DNA of 33,869 nt from Baffinella frigidus (GCA_026770585.1 MU646838.1:224573-258441); one strand, 5' to 3'. Shown: positions 19,137 to 29,571, counted from the first letter of the stretch. Translations and numbers: made by a program. The notes: a model not told the origin generated them from the letters alone.

Positions 19137-21556
19137 TTGCGGGATGACCTGACGGTGGAGGGACACGCAGAGAGGCAGCAGCCTGAGACACACGGAGGAG
19201 CCTGGACGCGGCTGCCGCGGGTGGGGCCGTCATCACGCGTGTTAAAAAAATGCTCTGGTGCTCACAAATACCTGGCGCAGGTGTTTGTGAGCAACCTGCC
19301 GTGGGGCGCGGCAGTGGGGCACCTGCGTCGGCTGTTCTCGGACCTGGCGCCCCACGCGGTGGTGCGGGTGCATCTCCTGACGCAGGCGGGGCGCGGCGGG
19401 AGGAGTAAGGGCGCGGCGTTCGTGCGCCTGAGGACCCCGGAGCTCGCGGTGGAGGCGTGCGCTACTATCGGGAACCGCTCGCTTGCCGCCCCCGACAAGG
19501 TCAACCCCACACCCTCAACATTGCACCCTCAACTCTGAACCCTATACCCTAAACCCTAAACCTTGATCCCTAAACCCAAGACCACACCCTAAACCCTACA
19601 TCCAAACCCCTTTAACCTACACTTTGACACTCTGAACCCTCAACCCTAAACCATCAACCCTCAACCCTTAACCCTGAGCTCTAAACTCCAAACCATCAAC
19701 CCTAAACCCTACACCCTACACCCTAAACGGCAAACCCTAAACCCTGCACACTAAACCCTGAACCCTACACCCTAAACCCTAAGCACCAAAACCTGAACCC
19801 CAGACCCTAAACCCTAAACCCTATACCCTACACCCTGCACGCTGCACCCTAAAGCCTATGCACTACCCCCCAAATTATAACCTAAACATCCAAACCCCAA
19901 ACCCTAAACCCTAAACCCTAAACCCTAAACCCTAAACCCCAAACTGCCAACCTCAAAACTGTAAACTTCAAACCCTAAACCCTAAACCCTAAATTCCAAA
20001 CCCTAAACCCTACGTACACTCTACACCCTCAACCCGAAACCCTAAACCTTAAACCCAACAACCCATATTCTACACCCTAAACCTCTGAACCCAAAACCCT
20101 AAACACTAAACCCTGAACCCTCACCTCTTAACCCTACACCCTATGATCTCAACCCTAAAACCCCAACTGTACACCCTGAACCCTGAACCCTAAACCCTAA
20201 ACCCTAAACCCTGAACCCTAGACCCAAACCCTGAACCCTAACCCCTCACCTCTAACCCCTGAACACTAAACCCCAAACTCTAACCACTAACCACTAAACA
20301 CTAAACCCCAAACCCTACACCCCAAACTCTACGCCCTTGACCCTAAAACCCAAACCCAACACCCCAAACCCTCAACCTTGAACCCTACACCGTCAACCTT
20401 AAATTAACCCTACACTACACCGTACACCCTAAACCCCACACCCTAAACAAACCCCCCCAAAACCCCACACCCCCAAACACTAAACTCTCATCCCTCAACC
20501 TTCAACCCTAAATCCCAATCCCTAGACATTAAACCCAAATTCTCAAACCAACCCTTAAACCCCAACCCCTAAATCTAAACCCTAAACCCCAACCCCTAAG
20601 CCCTAAACCCTAAACCTTAAACCCACACCCTCAACCCCAAACCTCAAACATTCAAATCCTTTACCCTACACCCTAAACCTCAAACTCCAAACTATAAACC
20701 CTAAACCCTAAACCCCAAACCCTCAATCCCAAACCCCAAACCCTAAACTCTAAACCCTAAACCCCAAACCTTTAAACCCTCACCTCTAAAACCTACATTG
20801 TATACACTAAACCCTAAACCCTAAACTGTAAACCCTAAACCCTATACCCTAAACCCAAACCCTTAAAACCTGGACTTCAACCCTGAACCTTAACCCCTGA
20901 CCCCTGACCCCTAAACCCTAATCCCTAAACCCTAAACTCTAAACTCTAAACCCCAAACCCCACGCCCCCGACCCTAAACCCCAAACTTTTAATCCCAAAT
21001 ACTGAACCCTAAACCCTACACCCTCAACCCTAAATTAACTCCAAATTCTCCACCCCACACCGTACACCCTGAACCCTTAACCTAACCCTCACCCCTAAAC
21101 CCTAAACCCTACACCCGAAACCCTGAGCTCTAAACCCTGAATCCTCAACCCTCAACCCTGAACCCCAAACCCTAAACCCCCAAACCAACCCCTCAACCCA
21201 AAACCCCACACCCCAAACCCCAAACCCCAACCCCCAAACCGCAGGACGGGGCGACGATGGTGCGGCGGGTGCGGATCCGGGCGAGTTGGCGGGATCGTCA
21301 CGGGAAGCCGATCCCGATTCTGCTGCCGGATCTGGATGACGAGTTCGACCCTCTCCTCTCCGCCGCGCCTGCCGGGGAGCCGCCCGATGCTGGTAAGGCT
21401 GCTGGAGACGCGAAGCCCCCCGCTGGGCTTGATGTTGTCAAGGGTGGGAAGCGCGCTGGGGCGGGGGTGGAAGGGGGGGGGGGTGTCGGGGATGGGGCGT
21501 TGGGGGGGGGGAAGGAAAGTGGCGCGGCCAAGGTGGAGAGGGAATGGCAAAGCAAG
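19137..21556 (+). CDS. RNA recognition motif (RRM) protein, domain split by a 1.75-kb intron
   Basis: Firm exons are 19281-19499 and 21245-21556, both in phase 0; the frame is open back to an ATG at 19137, but a good acceptor (TGGCGCAG|GTGTTTGTG) at 19280 suggests an upstream exon. The first exon carries most of an RRM: RNP2 is VFVSNLPW, helix 1 follows, and RNP1 is SKGAAFVRL. The fold closes only after removal of 19500-21244, when LAAPDK joins DGATMVRRVRIRAS (the last strands). The second exon continues with DLDDEFDPLL and a Gly/Ala-rich low-complexity stretch, and ends EWQSK|GTGCGA. RRM proteins bind single-stranded RNA; which RNA cannot be told. The continuation after 21556 is unresolved; the acidic exons at 22435-23011 are the best candidates. 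A link to the LRR gene upstream is also possible. Confidence 0.7.
19505..21240 (-). repeat. 1.7-kb CCCTAAA-type array forming an intron of the RRM gene
   Basis: The intron (19500-21244) begins GTCAACCCC and ends AACCGCAG; nearly everything between is degenerate CCCTAAA, CCCTGAA, CCCTCAA and CCCCAAA units. G is rare on this strand. The RRM reading frame is in phase 0 on both sides. Confidence 0.85.
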
Positions 21557-21587
21557 GTGCGAACCCCCCCTGTTCGAGGAGGATGCA

Positions 21588-21676
21588 CTCTCTCTCTTAC
21601 TTTCTCTCTCTATCTCTTTCTCTCTCTCTCTCACACACCCACACCCTCTCTTTCTCTCTTTCTCTCTATCTATCTA

Positions 21677-21709
<33 letters not shown>

Positions 21710-21712
21710 TTG

Positions 21713-21780
<68 letters not shown>
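21588..21780 (+). repeat. (TC)n / (TATC)n microsatellite in an intron
   Basis: About 190 bp of alternating TC and TATC runs (TATC blocks at about 21667-21684 and 21690-21742). It follows the donor at 21557 and ends at TTTGCAG (21780-21786), so it forms an oversized polypyrimidine tract before a likely acceptor. The exon after that acceptor is not recognisable in any frame. Confidence 0.8.
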
Positions 21781-21781
<1 letters not shown>

Positions 21782-21786
21782 TGCAG

Positions 21787-22434
21787 CAGTTTGCCTGCGG
21801 CTGGGCAGGAAGAGGACGGGCAGCGAAATCGACGTTGCGTGCCGGCCACTCGGGACTACAAGGAACCGCAGCTCCGGATATTATGTGTATCGTGACCAAT
21901 ATTTGCTGACTTTTGGCGTGGGTTTTAAGAAAAAATCCAATGATTAACGTTAGATGGTTCTCCGTAGTGTCCCGAGTGGAGGCTGCGATGCAAGGTTTGC
22001 TGGGAAGCGGGACACACGATGCCCAAGGCAATCCCACAATTTGCCTCAGTTTGAGGCGTCCCTGAGGCAACTTCATACACGGACAGTGCACGGTGTGCAT
22101 TCATGGCCAGCTGCCAGGCGGGCCAGCTGACTGCTGCGCGTTTCGCCGAAACTGAAGTTGGATTTGGGCGGGGGCGGCAGGTGGAGGCGGAACGCGAAAT
22201 GTTCCTCCCCCTCAAGGGCTTGGGCGGCAGGTTTGCCCCTCTCCTCTCGTGCCTTGCTGGCCAGGCTGCGCGGGGAATGCTCTTTGTTTGGTCCGTGTGG
22301 TACGCCGAGAATCGACTGCCTTGCCGGTTGCATTTCGGAACACAGCCTCTGCCTGTGTTCCTTTGGCTGTGTTCCGTGACACACTCTGTGAAATCGCCCT
22401 GGCGCTGGGCGTGAAGAGTTCCCCCCGCTGGCAG
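21787..22434. other. Unassigned stretch within the RRM gene region
   Basis: No recognised domain in any frame. It may contain an exon right after the acceptor at 21786, then intron up to the acceptor-like CTGGCAG at 22434. No repeat family stands out. Confidence 0.3.
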
Positions 22435-23011
22435 GTTTGCTGGCATGGACAAAGGGAGAGCAAAGGCCTTTCGCCGAGATGAATCTAAGAGGCAACAGGA
22501 GGAGAATAAGGTCGGGTCTGAGGAGGAGGAGGAGGAGGAAGAGGAGGACGATGAGGAGGAGGAGGAGGAGGAGGAAGAGGAGGAAGTGGAGGAAGTGGGG
22601 GATGGGATCGGAGTCGGGGAAGACTTCCAAGCGGGGCGGCCGCAGTATTCCGTCGAAACCTTGCGAGAGGAGGAGCCCCAGCAAAGAAAGCGCAAAGGAA
22701 CAGGAAAACTTGACCAACGCGGGTGCGTCACCCCACCCGTGCCTTTCTTCAGCCAGCCAGACCACAGCAGCACCGTTTGTATGTAGACTGTTGCCCCCCA
22801 AGGTTTCATGAGGGTGGAGACGGAGTGAATGCTCGAGAGGGTGAGAGGGCGGGTGTGGGTGAGCAGGAGCAAGCGGGGGACGGAGAAGCGAGCCAAGCAG
22901 AGCTACTCGCGCGCAACCCGCGAGGATCAGGGGGGGGGGGAGGAAGGGGAGGCGTTTGAGGGTTTCCGCGGGCGCGGGGACTTTGTCTCCTTCGGAAGCG
23001 GCATGTTTTGA
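22435..23011 (+). CDS. Acidic, lysine/arginine-rich C-terminal exons (probably end of the RRM gene)
   Basis: Two exons, 22435-22722 and 22867-23011, join in phase 2 (donor GTGCGT, acceptor GAGCAG). The first starts in phase 2 after CTGGCAG, or an independent gene starts at ATG 22445. It contains basic MDKGRAKAFRRDESKR, a run of about 25 mostly Glu residues (GAG/GAA repeat at about 22519-22590), then YSVETLREEEPQQRKRKGTG. The last exon reads SKRGTEKRAKQSYSRATRED, a Gly/Glu segment and the end FVSFGSGMF before TGA. The acidic/basic composition resembles nucleolar or chromatin RNA-binding proteins, fitting an RRM partner, but no domain is recognised. The sharp loss of coding character after 23011 supports this stop. 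Confidence 0.5.
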
Positions 23012-23165
23012 TGTGCTGTGTCGACAGTGTCAAGGCGTGTGGTGTGATGCGGCGGGGTGGGTACATACACTCGGCGTGCTCCGTGTCATCGAATGCCTCC
23101 GCTACTATCAACGTCCATGTTTGCAAGTGGAGGGAGGGTGTCCTTGCCGTAAGTCATCTGACAGA

Positions 23166-23287
23166 CAGGGGTACCTCGCTCATCAGAAACTGCCCCCCCC
23201 GCTAGGACCACCGCAGGGCCCTAGCTAGGCATAAGCCTACTGTAGGGTCCTAGGGGGAGGCGGTATTCTATGAGCGAGGTACCCCTG
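23166..23287. mobile_element. Palindromic MITE-like element, copy 3
   Basis: 122 bp from CAGGGGTACCTCGCTCATCA to GAGCGAGGTACCCCTG, with an interior containing CTAGGACCACCGCAGGGCCC and its near complement. It has the same termini as the copies at 7398, 7660 and 29572. It is inserted just after the acidic gene. Confidence 0.8.
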
Positions 23288-23340
23288 TACATCTTCACAC
23301 AGAGAAGACTTTCTCCATGAGGGCGAGCGACAGACAGCGT

Positions 23341-23421
23341 GACTGACAGTAACGATGCATTCGAGTACACTGACAGTAACCATGGATTTGAGTTGACTGA
23401 CAGTAACGATGGATTCGAGTA
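23341..23421. repeat. Three tandem 27-bp units
   Basis: Units at 23341-23367, 23368-23394 and 23395-23421 share ACTGACAGTAACGATG and GATTCGAGT with one to four differences. They begin 54 bp after the MITE-like element. Confidence 0.85.
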
Positions 23422-23657
23422 GCTCAGTACCCTATTGGATGTATCCAGCCGAGGAACCTGGGCGACATGTACATGTCCCGGGATGTCTGCAAATCCATGT
23501 ACACGTGTCCGCGGGGGAGTAAGGGTGGACCCCCTCGGGTAATTGGAGCCATTCGGTTCCGTTGACTGAACCGATTACCCACCGACGGGTATTGGTTCCC
23601 CTTTCAGCAGAGAGACACCTCGAAAGGAGCTCCTTTCGTTGTATCGGCCGAACCTAC

Positions 23658-23777
23658 GGTTCTTCAACTTTAAGAAAGTACCACCGACCTTGTGCGTCAA
23701 ATTTAGGAAAAGCGGTCCGCGCCTCCACCGCCGACACACGGTCAGTTCATGTAGCACGTTCTTAAAATTGAAGAACC
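23658..23777. repeat. Inverted repeat with 22-bp arms
   Basis: GGTTCTTCAACTTTAAGAA (from 23658) is matched by TTCTTAAAATTGAAGAACC (to 23777) with one or two mismatches. The loop is about 76 bp and contains no recognised feature. Confidence 0.65.
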
Positions 23778-23924
23778 GCCACCTCTCAAAAACGCTTCGT
23801 TCTTGTCAGAACCTTTTCTTATGGACGACACTTCTGCAGTGCAACGCCTGCAAAATGATCCCACACGGTGATTGATGCAACATTTCGACCCCACGCGGTG
23901 CAATCGGTCGTTCGGTGTTTTCTC

Positions 23925-23984
23925 AAACTAGTACCAGCGGGTTGACTGACGCGAGATTTAGCCAATTCGCTGGTACTAAATGAA
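23925..23984. repeat. 60-bp dispersed repeat, copy 1
   Basis: It starts AACTAGTACCAGCGGGTTGA and contains an internal inverted pair AGTACCAGCG / CGCTGGTACT (23930-23939, 23968-23977). A second, diverged copy is at 24604-24663. Confidence 0.65.
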
Positions 23985-24125
23985 GAAAACGCAGAAGTCG
24001 AATCCGATCCGTTTTCTTAAGTTGCGTTTTGTTATGTATGTACACACAAGGTATCTTTGTGAGCCACGTACACCACGCAGCGCCACGTCCAACAGACGAG
24101 AATCAGACTTCTCGGCCCTCGACCC

Positions 24126-24446
24126 TCATACCACCATATCATCATCATCACTGCTCTCACCCCCCCCCTCCGCACGCCTCGCAGCCTGCGCCTTGTACGT
24201 ATGCGCGAAGCCGCCAGGGCCTCCACGCGTCGGGGTGCCGCGGAGACGCTCGAGGAACGGAGAGGAGGGAGTGGAGCCACTTGTGTGCTTGGGCGTGGCT
24301 TTCTGCGACGCGCTCGCGTTACCGAGGCTTCGCGCAGCGTCCAGCGGACACGTCTCGTCCTGCACAGCCTGCGGCTGATAGCCAGAAGAGGCCACCAAGC
24401 AGTGCACGCCGTCAGCTGATGGCCACCTCCGAGCACACTCGCACAC
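24126..24446 (-). CDS. Possible C-terminal exon, serine/acidic end (hypothetical)
   Basis: The minus strand reads through HCLVASSGYQPQAVQDETC, then a Ser/Thr/Pro-rich basic segment, and ends GGGESSDDDDMVV before a stop. An acidic Ser-Asp end is typical of a true C-terminus. It could be the last exon of the minus-strand gene at 25185-26888. No domain is recognised, and the start is not defined. Confidence 0.3.
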   Translation of the reverse strand: MCECARRWPSADGVHCLVASSGYQPQAVQDETCPLDAARSLGNASASQKATPKHTSGSTPSSPFLERLRGTPTRGGPGGFAHTYKAQAARRAEGGGESSDDDDMVV

Positions 24447-24603
24447 CAGCCTGCCACCTACAGGGATATTCAGGCTATTCCTTAGGTGGCGAGGGGGTCA
24501 AAATTGTTTCCCGACAGATCCTTGGCAGGTCCTGGGGCCCTACGGGCGTATGAGCCTTCTCGGAAAACCCTTGGTCGAGCCTCGGTCGGTGACTCTTTTC
24601 TTG

Positions 24604-24663
24604 AACTAGTACATGTGGGTTGCCTGACCGCGAGAATAAGTCAACCCTCTGGTACAAAATTGA
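24604..24663. repeat. 60-bp dispersed repeat, copy 2
   Basis: AACTAGTACATGTGGGTTGC and the following GACCGCGAGAATAAG and CTCTGGTACAAAA align with copy 1 (23925-23984) over the full length. The internal inverted pair is weaker here. Both copies are preceded by a TTTTCT tract. Confidence 0.6.
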
Positions 24664-25184
24664 AACACGCAGCCCCCAAATCGGGTGTTGGTTCTTATGC
24701 CATGGGTTCTTGTAACCCGAATATCCCTGTACCTACCCAATATCACGCGGCCCACCGTTCCCTGACAAGTCTCGCCTAGACGCCGGGGACCGTGCTGCAA
24801 AATCGGGGGCCATTTCCACAGCAGGGCAGGGTGAGTACCGATGGGCTGATGTTGGCGATGACTTGGTAAGGTCGTGGGCTCTGTGACGTCCGGCCCTTGC
24901 CACGCAGCGCCGCCGCCTTCTCCCGCCCCACCTGTACCCCAGAGGCAGTCACGCGCGTCAGAGGGTGCAGATGCCTCACGGGCGGCTTGCTACCACGTGG
25001 CATCCTGTCTGCGCAACATGGCCTGGGCTGGACACAGGCATGCAGAGCAACACGGGAGTGGGTGGACGGCACGGCCAGGCAGAGGCGCCGCGCGTCGACA
25101 TCAAGACACGGCCAAGCAAAGAACCCGCGCCCCCCCCGAACCCGCGCGCCATCCTTTCGAAACCATGTACGCCCCCCCCCCCCC

Positions 25185-26888
25185 TCAAATGGCGCCCGGC
25201 AGGTGCCATTTCAGAGGGCGCCCTCCTTTCTGGGAGGACGGCGGGCGGGGCGGCACCGATCCCCACTGCAGCGGAGCCTCCTCCGGTCCCGGCGTTGCGT
25301 CGCCCCCCCCATCCTCCAGCCCACCTCGATGCAGCGCGCGCGGAAGCAGAGGGGTTTCCGGGGCAGGCGAGAGGATGTCACCACCCGGGGTGGGCTGTTC
25401 CTGCCCTCGTTCGGGGCTGCGCGGCGCCTCACCACCTTCCGGGGGCACCTGGTCCACTTGCCTCGCGCTGACAGCCTCCCCCCCAGCCTCCGGCCCCTCA
25501 TCGAGACCAGAATCCTCGCCCTGATCCCCTTCCAGAACCCCCCCCTCACCCCCTCCCCGGCCGGCCGAGTCCACCGCTTCCAGCACCTCATCTCTCGCAG
25601 AATCCACAGCCTGCTCTGCCTCGACTCCTATCCCCTGGTTCCATCGATGATCCTCGTCCTCCCCATCCTCGCGCGTGAAAGCATGGCTGCGCGGCGCGCC
25701 ATCTGCCTCCCCATGCTCAGCTGCCGCCACCGTGCCCTCTCCTAACCATCCTTGATCATCCTCGTCGAAGCCCGCGGCATCTTGAGCAGGCGCGAGCCAC
25801 AGACGGTGTGTCGCCTCCCCTCGGGCGTGCGGGTGTGGCAGCGGCGTCTGTGCCGGCGCTTTCTGGGCCTGCGTGGTTGCCCATGCCTCGAGCATCTCCC
25901 TGCCGCGCCGCATCCCTTGCTCTTCCGCCTCTTCTGCCTCCTGTTCGTATCCCTGCACACCCCGATCAAGACATCACACTCCACACCCCAATCAAGAAAT
26001 CACGCTTCGACAATCCACCAACACGCAAGAGTCATTCGCGAACAGACGCAGAGTGCACAGGACCTGCTCAGGTGCGTCCCAGAGAGCATTCTGTTTGCCG
26101 AGCTCCTCTCCCGCACGACTTTCGAACTCTGCATCCTCGTCCCATCCATCTGCGCCCACCTCAGGTTCAGGAGTGTCGGCGATTGCCCGCCCGCTAATCA
26201 GGAGCTGGGACTCAGGCCGAAACCTTCTAGCTCGCAGCTGCAAATGGGCATGTCGCGCACCTGTGCCTGGCTGTGCGCCGGAAATTGGCGCCGCAGCTGT
26301 GGGTGCGTGCCCGTGGGAGGTGGAGCCAGCTTGCGCCGCCTTCCCGACGCTCCGAGAGATGATCGCTTTCTGCAACCCCTGCACACCTCCCGCCAGTAGG
26401 GAGCGTCAGATCAATTTGACACTGCGCATCTCCGCGTGCCCCTCGCACCAAACACAAGCGTCAGGGAGCAACTGCGGTCGGAAAACTCGCCCCACTGTGC
26501 CAGATCTTCAGAGAGCTCTGATGCTGGGGTGTGAGGAGGGAAACACACCCCCGGAAGCATTTCCATGAGCGCGTCAACATTGCGCGCGTCGACTTTCACT
26601 TTCGCAGGCGATGCTGCCGCACGCGTGATCTGCACCAGGGCGAACAGCGAGGAGTCATGCCTCAGTCAAGGAAGTCGTGCCAGCCGAGAGAGAGGATGAT
26701 AGTAATGGAGCGGGGAGAGGGACACGTGAGGAGCGTAGCTGGCTACCAGGGTGTCGACCCAGTCGTGCCAGCTGCGGCTTTCATAGCCCTTCTGCTTCTG
26801 CGGAGCGCTCTCCCGCGCCCGCAACCACGCCATGCCAGCCTGATTTAGTTTCGGAAGCGTCGAGCTCTGTTCATCTTTTCGGGACCTG
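25185..26888 (-). CDS. Unrecognised multi-exon acidic protein (partial, both ends uncertain)
   Basis: Inferred exons on the minus strand: 26747-26888, 26456-26629 (or ending 26449), 26064-26378 and 25952 leftwards, open to 25185. Internal joins keep phase 0. The first reads FRSRKDEQSSTLPKLNQAGM and ESRSWHDWVDTL. The second contains VKVDARNVDALMEMLPGVCF and SELSEDLAQWGEF. The third has LQKAIISRSVGKAAQAG, an Ala/His/Gly-rich stretch, RRFRPESQLLISGRAI and an acidic end. The last starts GYEQEAEEAEEQGMRRGREM, then becomes strongly acidic and proline/glycine-rich. I recognise no family. The composition suggests a largely disordered nuclear or scaffold protein, but this is inference. The acidic last exon could in part be intron. 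The gene is divergent from the acetyltransferase gene to the right. Confidence 0.45.
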
Positions 26889-27741
26889 AAGCGGACCAAA
26901 TCCCCTTTACACCTTTTTCAGACCATCAAAACCGAGCGCGAGGGGTGGCAAGGACGCATCGGGACGACGACGCCGGAACCCCAGGTCGCCTACAGCCGGA
27001 ACTGTGGTGATTTCTAGCGCACGACACGACTGGCCTCACATAATCTCTCTTCAGCGAGTGAAGGACAGGCTGGATCCTGGCTCAATTCTTCAGAATCTTG
27101 CCCACGAGACAGTTGTCAGAGCTGCTTTCTCTCGAGAGAGAACGTGCTGCACAGAGGAAGCGGTTTGGGGGCGCAGTTGGCTGGAGCGAAACAAAATAGC
27201 GATGCTGGAACGGATGGACATAACTTGGCGAAGCCAAGGGTGCAGTGACCAGAGGGAGTATCTATTGCGGATGGAGTGCAGAGAGAGGATAGATGCACTG
27301 GTGTCATTGTCACCATAGGCGAGTGAGCTAGATGATGCACGTATAGCGTTGCTCGAGCGCAGATATAGATTACTGTACTGTTAGTGGTAACCGCTGCCTT
27401 CTAGAAAACTGTATTTAGACCCCCTTGCCGCTGCAAAGCCCAGGGCGCAGTGAGCTAGAGCGAGCATGTATAGCACTGCTGCAGCGCAGAGACCATCCCC
27501 AACTCAACCTCCATCCCACCCGACATCAACTCAGAAACAAAAGCACATCTGCCCCGACCTCTGCGATCGATCTGTCGAGAAAGAATCTTGCTCTACACAC
27601 ACCCTGCATGTCGTTCTGACGACCTGCCCCTGACCACGCAAGCCGAAATCGCTGAAGACGCCGACTGCCCCCTCCTCCAGATCCGGCCATCTTGCCAATC
27701 TCTGGAGAGGGAGGGGATCGAAGGGCCAAGGCAGGCGTAGC
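26889..27741. other. Upstream region of the NAA30-like gene with repeated short motif
   Basis: No complete gene is recognised. Three stretches (about 27178-27220, 27326-27367 and 27449-27490) are related and on + translate to similar motifs: LERNKIAMLERM, ELDDARIALLERR and ELERACIALLQRR. They are separated by non-matching DNA. They may be a decayed coding repeat or 5' exons of the downstream gene. Confidence 0.35.
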
Positions 27742-29499
27742 ATGGCCAAGGCAGCCGTAGCAGCCGTGCAGGCAGCGGAGGACGCGGAGCGGGAGCGGAA
27801 GCGCGACGCCATCCGCCAGCGCATTGCCGCCGCCAAGGCCGCGCAGGCCGCACCGGCGAATGGGGAGGCGCCTGCTGCGGCAGGCGGGGCAGGCGGGGCG
27901 GATCAGGCGTCGCAGCCAGGTGCCGAAGCGAGTGCGGCCATCCAGGAGAACTTGGCACGGCAAATGGACCTGGGGGCACACGCCTCCGCGGATTTGCAGC
28001 ATCACGACGGACACCAGGTGAGCGCTGCCGAGGCGGAGGCTGCCGCGTGGGGGGATGGCGCGTATCCAGTGGGCGGAGCAGTCTATCAAGTTCTGCCGCT
28101 GCCGACCGAGGAGGCGGGCACAAGTGAAGGCATCACGTACAAGACGTTCGACACCGAGGCTGAGATGGCCGAGATTGTCGCGTTGATCGATAAGGATCTT
28201 TCGGAGCCCTACTCCATCTTCACATATCGTGCTCCCCCTGGCCCTCACCTCACAGCTTTGCCAAGACGTTCCAGCCTGCCTGCCACTGCCGTAATTATGC
28301 CTCCCTCACTGCCGAGGACATCCGCAAGATTGGCAGCCCCCCCCCCTCCTTGAGGATGAGCTATTTCCAGCATCGTTCGATTGATCCACCCTTCCCGGCA
28401 CCGTGTCATTGCTGGTCATTCCCGGCTGTCGATTGGTCTCCCTGGTGCACGGACATCCCTGGCGGAGATGACGTGTCGCCGATGCCTGGTGGTTGGGACT
28501 GAACGCAGGGTGGTGTTGGGTGGGTGTTGGCAGGATATTTCGTGTACAACTGGCCGCAACACACGCACATGGCGATGGCGGGGGGCAAGGTGGTTGCCGT
28601 GGCCGTGTCGAAGCTCGAGAAACACCGCGAGTACTTCCGCGGGTACGTGGCCATGCTCGCCGTCGACAACTCCCTCCGCGGGAAGGTGCGCCACCCCTCG
28701 AGCTACATTCTTCAAAGTACACGAGCTGCTCCGCGTTTGCCGCTATCTGCCCTGACCCGCGCTGGCATCTACGTAGCTTCTGAGCAGGAGCCTCGGATGG
28801 CTTCTGAGCAGGAGCCTCGGATGGCGCTCGCCTGCGGGGTGGCCTGAACATCCACGGGTGCCTGATCGACGCCTCGCTGGCAGGGCATCGGGTCATGTTT
28901 GGTAGCCAAGTCGATCCGGTCAATGCGCGAGGAGGGGTGCGAGGAGATCGTGCTCGAGACCGAGTGCTCCAACGCGGGGGCGCTGCGTCTCTACGAGAAC
29001 CTCGGATTCTACCGAGACAAGTGCGATCTCTCCCGCGCCCCGCCCTGCCTGCCACTCGAGCGAATGCCGTTGCGTGCTGCTGTAGAGCAGCAGCCCCGCC
29101 CCCTCGTGGAATGCCTTGCAGTGCAGCGCCCGTCGCCGTCGCTGGGTGCCCTTGGACGCAGCTGCCCTCTGCCTTGCCACCTGCCTTGCTCCGTTGCTGT
29201 CGGCGCCCCCCGCCCTTTCTGCACACCTGATGCGCTGTCCGGAGAGATGCTCAACGACTCAGCACACGCGTCGGGAGTGTCTCCTGGTGGCTCTAGACTG
29301 CAGACGCTCTCGGTGGCCGGTGCCGCACGGCTCAGCACCCGCGCGCAACAATGGTGTGCTACTGCTGCTCCGATCGCAGGGGACACTGAGCGGACACTGA
29401 TTCACGTGTGGCCGCAGACGGCTCCTGCGCTACTACCTGAATGGCTGTGACGCGTTTCGTCTCAAGCTGTGGTTCCCAGGAGTCGATTATTACACCTAG
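27742..29499 (+). CDS. NAA30: N-alpha-acetyltransferase 30 (NatC catalytic subunit, GNAT fold)
   Basis: Four exons (27742-28228, 28534-28685, 28884-29020, 29418-29499) give 285 residues; phases 1, 0 and 2 match and donors are GTGCTC, GTGCGC and GTGCGA. Residues 1 to about 130 are an Ala/Glu-rich, probably disordered extension. The GNAT domain starts at about 133 ([20 protein letters not shown]) and runs through [19 protein letters not shown], then [21 protein letters not shown]. The acetyl-CoA loop RGKGIG at 211-216 is interrupted exactly by intron 2. [21 protein letters not shown] and the NAA30-typical end [18 protein letters not shown] follow. NAA30, with NAA35 and NAA38 as NatC, acetylates nascent chains beginning Met-hydrophobic on the ribosome. 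The family core is intact. The stop TAG follows DYYT. The start is the first ATG of the open frame; a later start would only shorten the disordered part. Confidence 0.92.
28776..28823 (+). repeat. Two perfect 24-bp tandem copies in intron 2 of NAA30
   Basis: GCTTCTGAGCAGGAGCCTCG plus GATG occurs twice without mismatch (28776-28799 and 28800-28823), inside intron 28686-28883. It is probably a recent slippage or duplication event. Confidence 0.85.
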
Positions 29500-29571
29500 C
29501 CCTTTGTACACTTTCGATTCCCCTGCTTCGATATGCATCTCTGCGCCGCGTTGCAACTACCAAACAGTGTA

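Larger units (their letters stand above)
23288..24125. other. Repeat-bearing intergenic region without a recognised gene
   Basis: AT-richer than its neighbours. It holds three 27-bp tandem copies (23341-23421), an imperfect hairpin built from GGGTAAT...ATTACCC and CGGTTC...GAACCG (23537-23580), a 22-bp inverted repeat (23658-23679 with 23756-23777), and one copy of a 60-bp dispersed repeat (23925-23984). No frame looks like a conserved protein. Confidence 0.5.

Noticed and set aside
21925-22896. Minus-strand frame with a long serine run opposite the acidic exon
   Set aside because: The serine run is the complement of the GAG/GAA (Glu) repeat. The + strand gives phase-consistent exons and a natural C-terminus.
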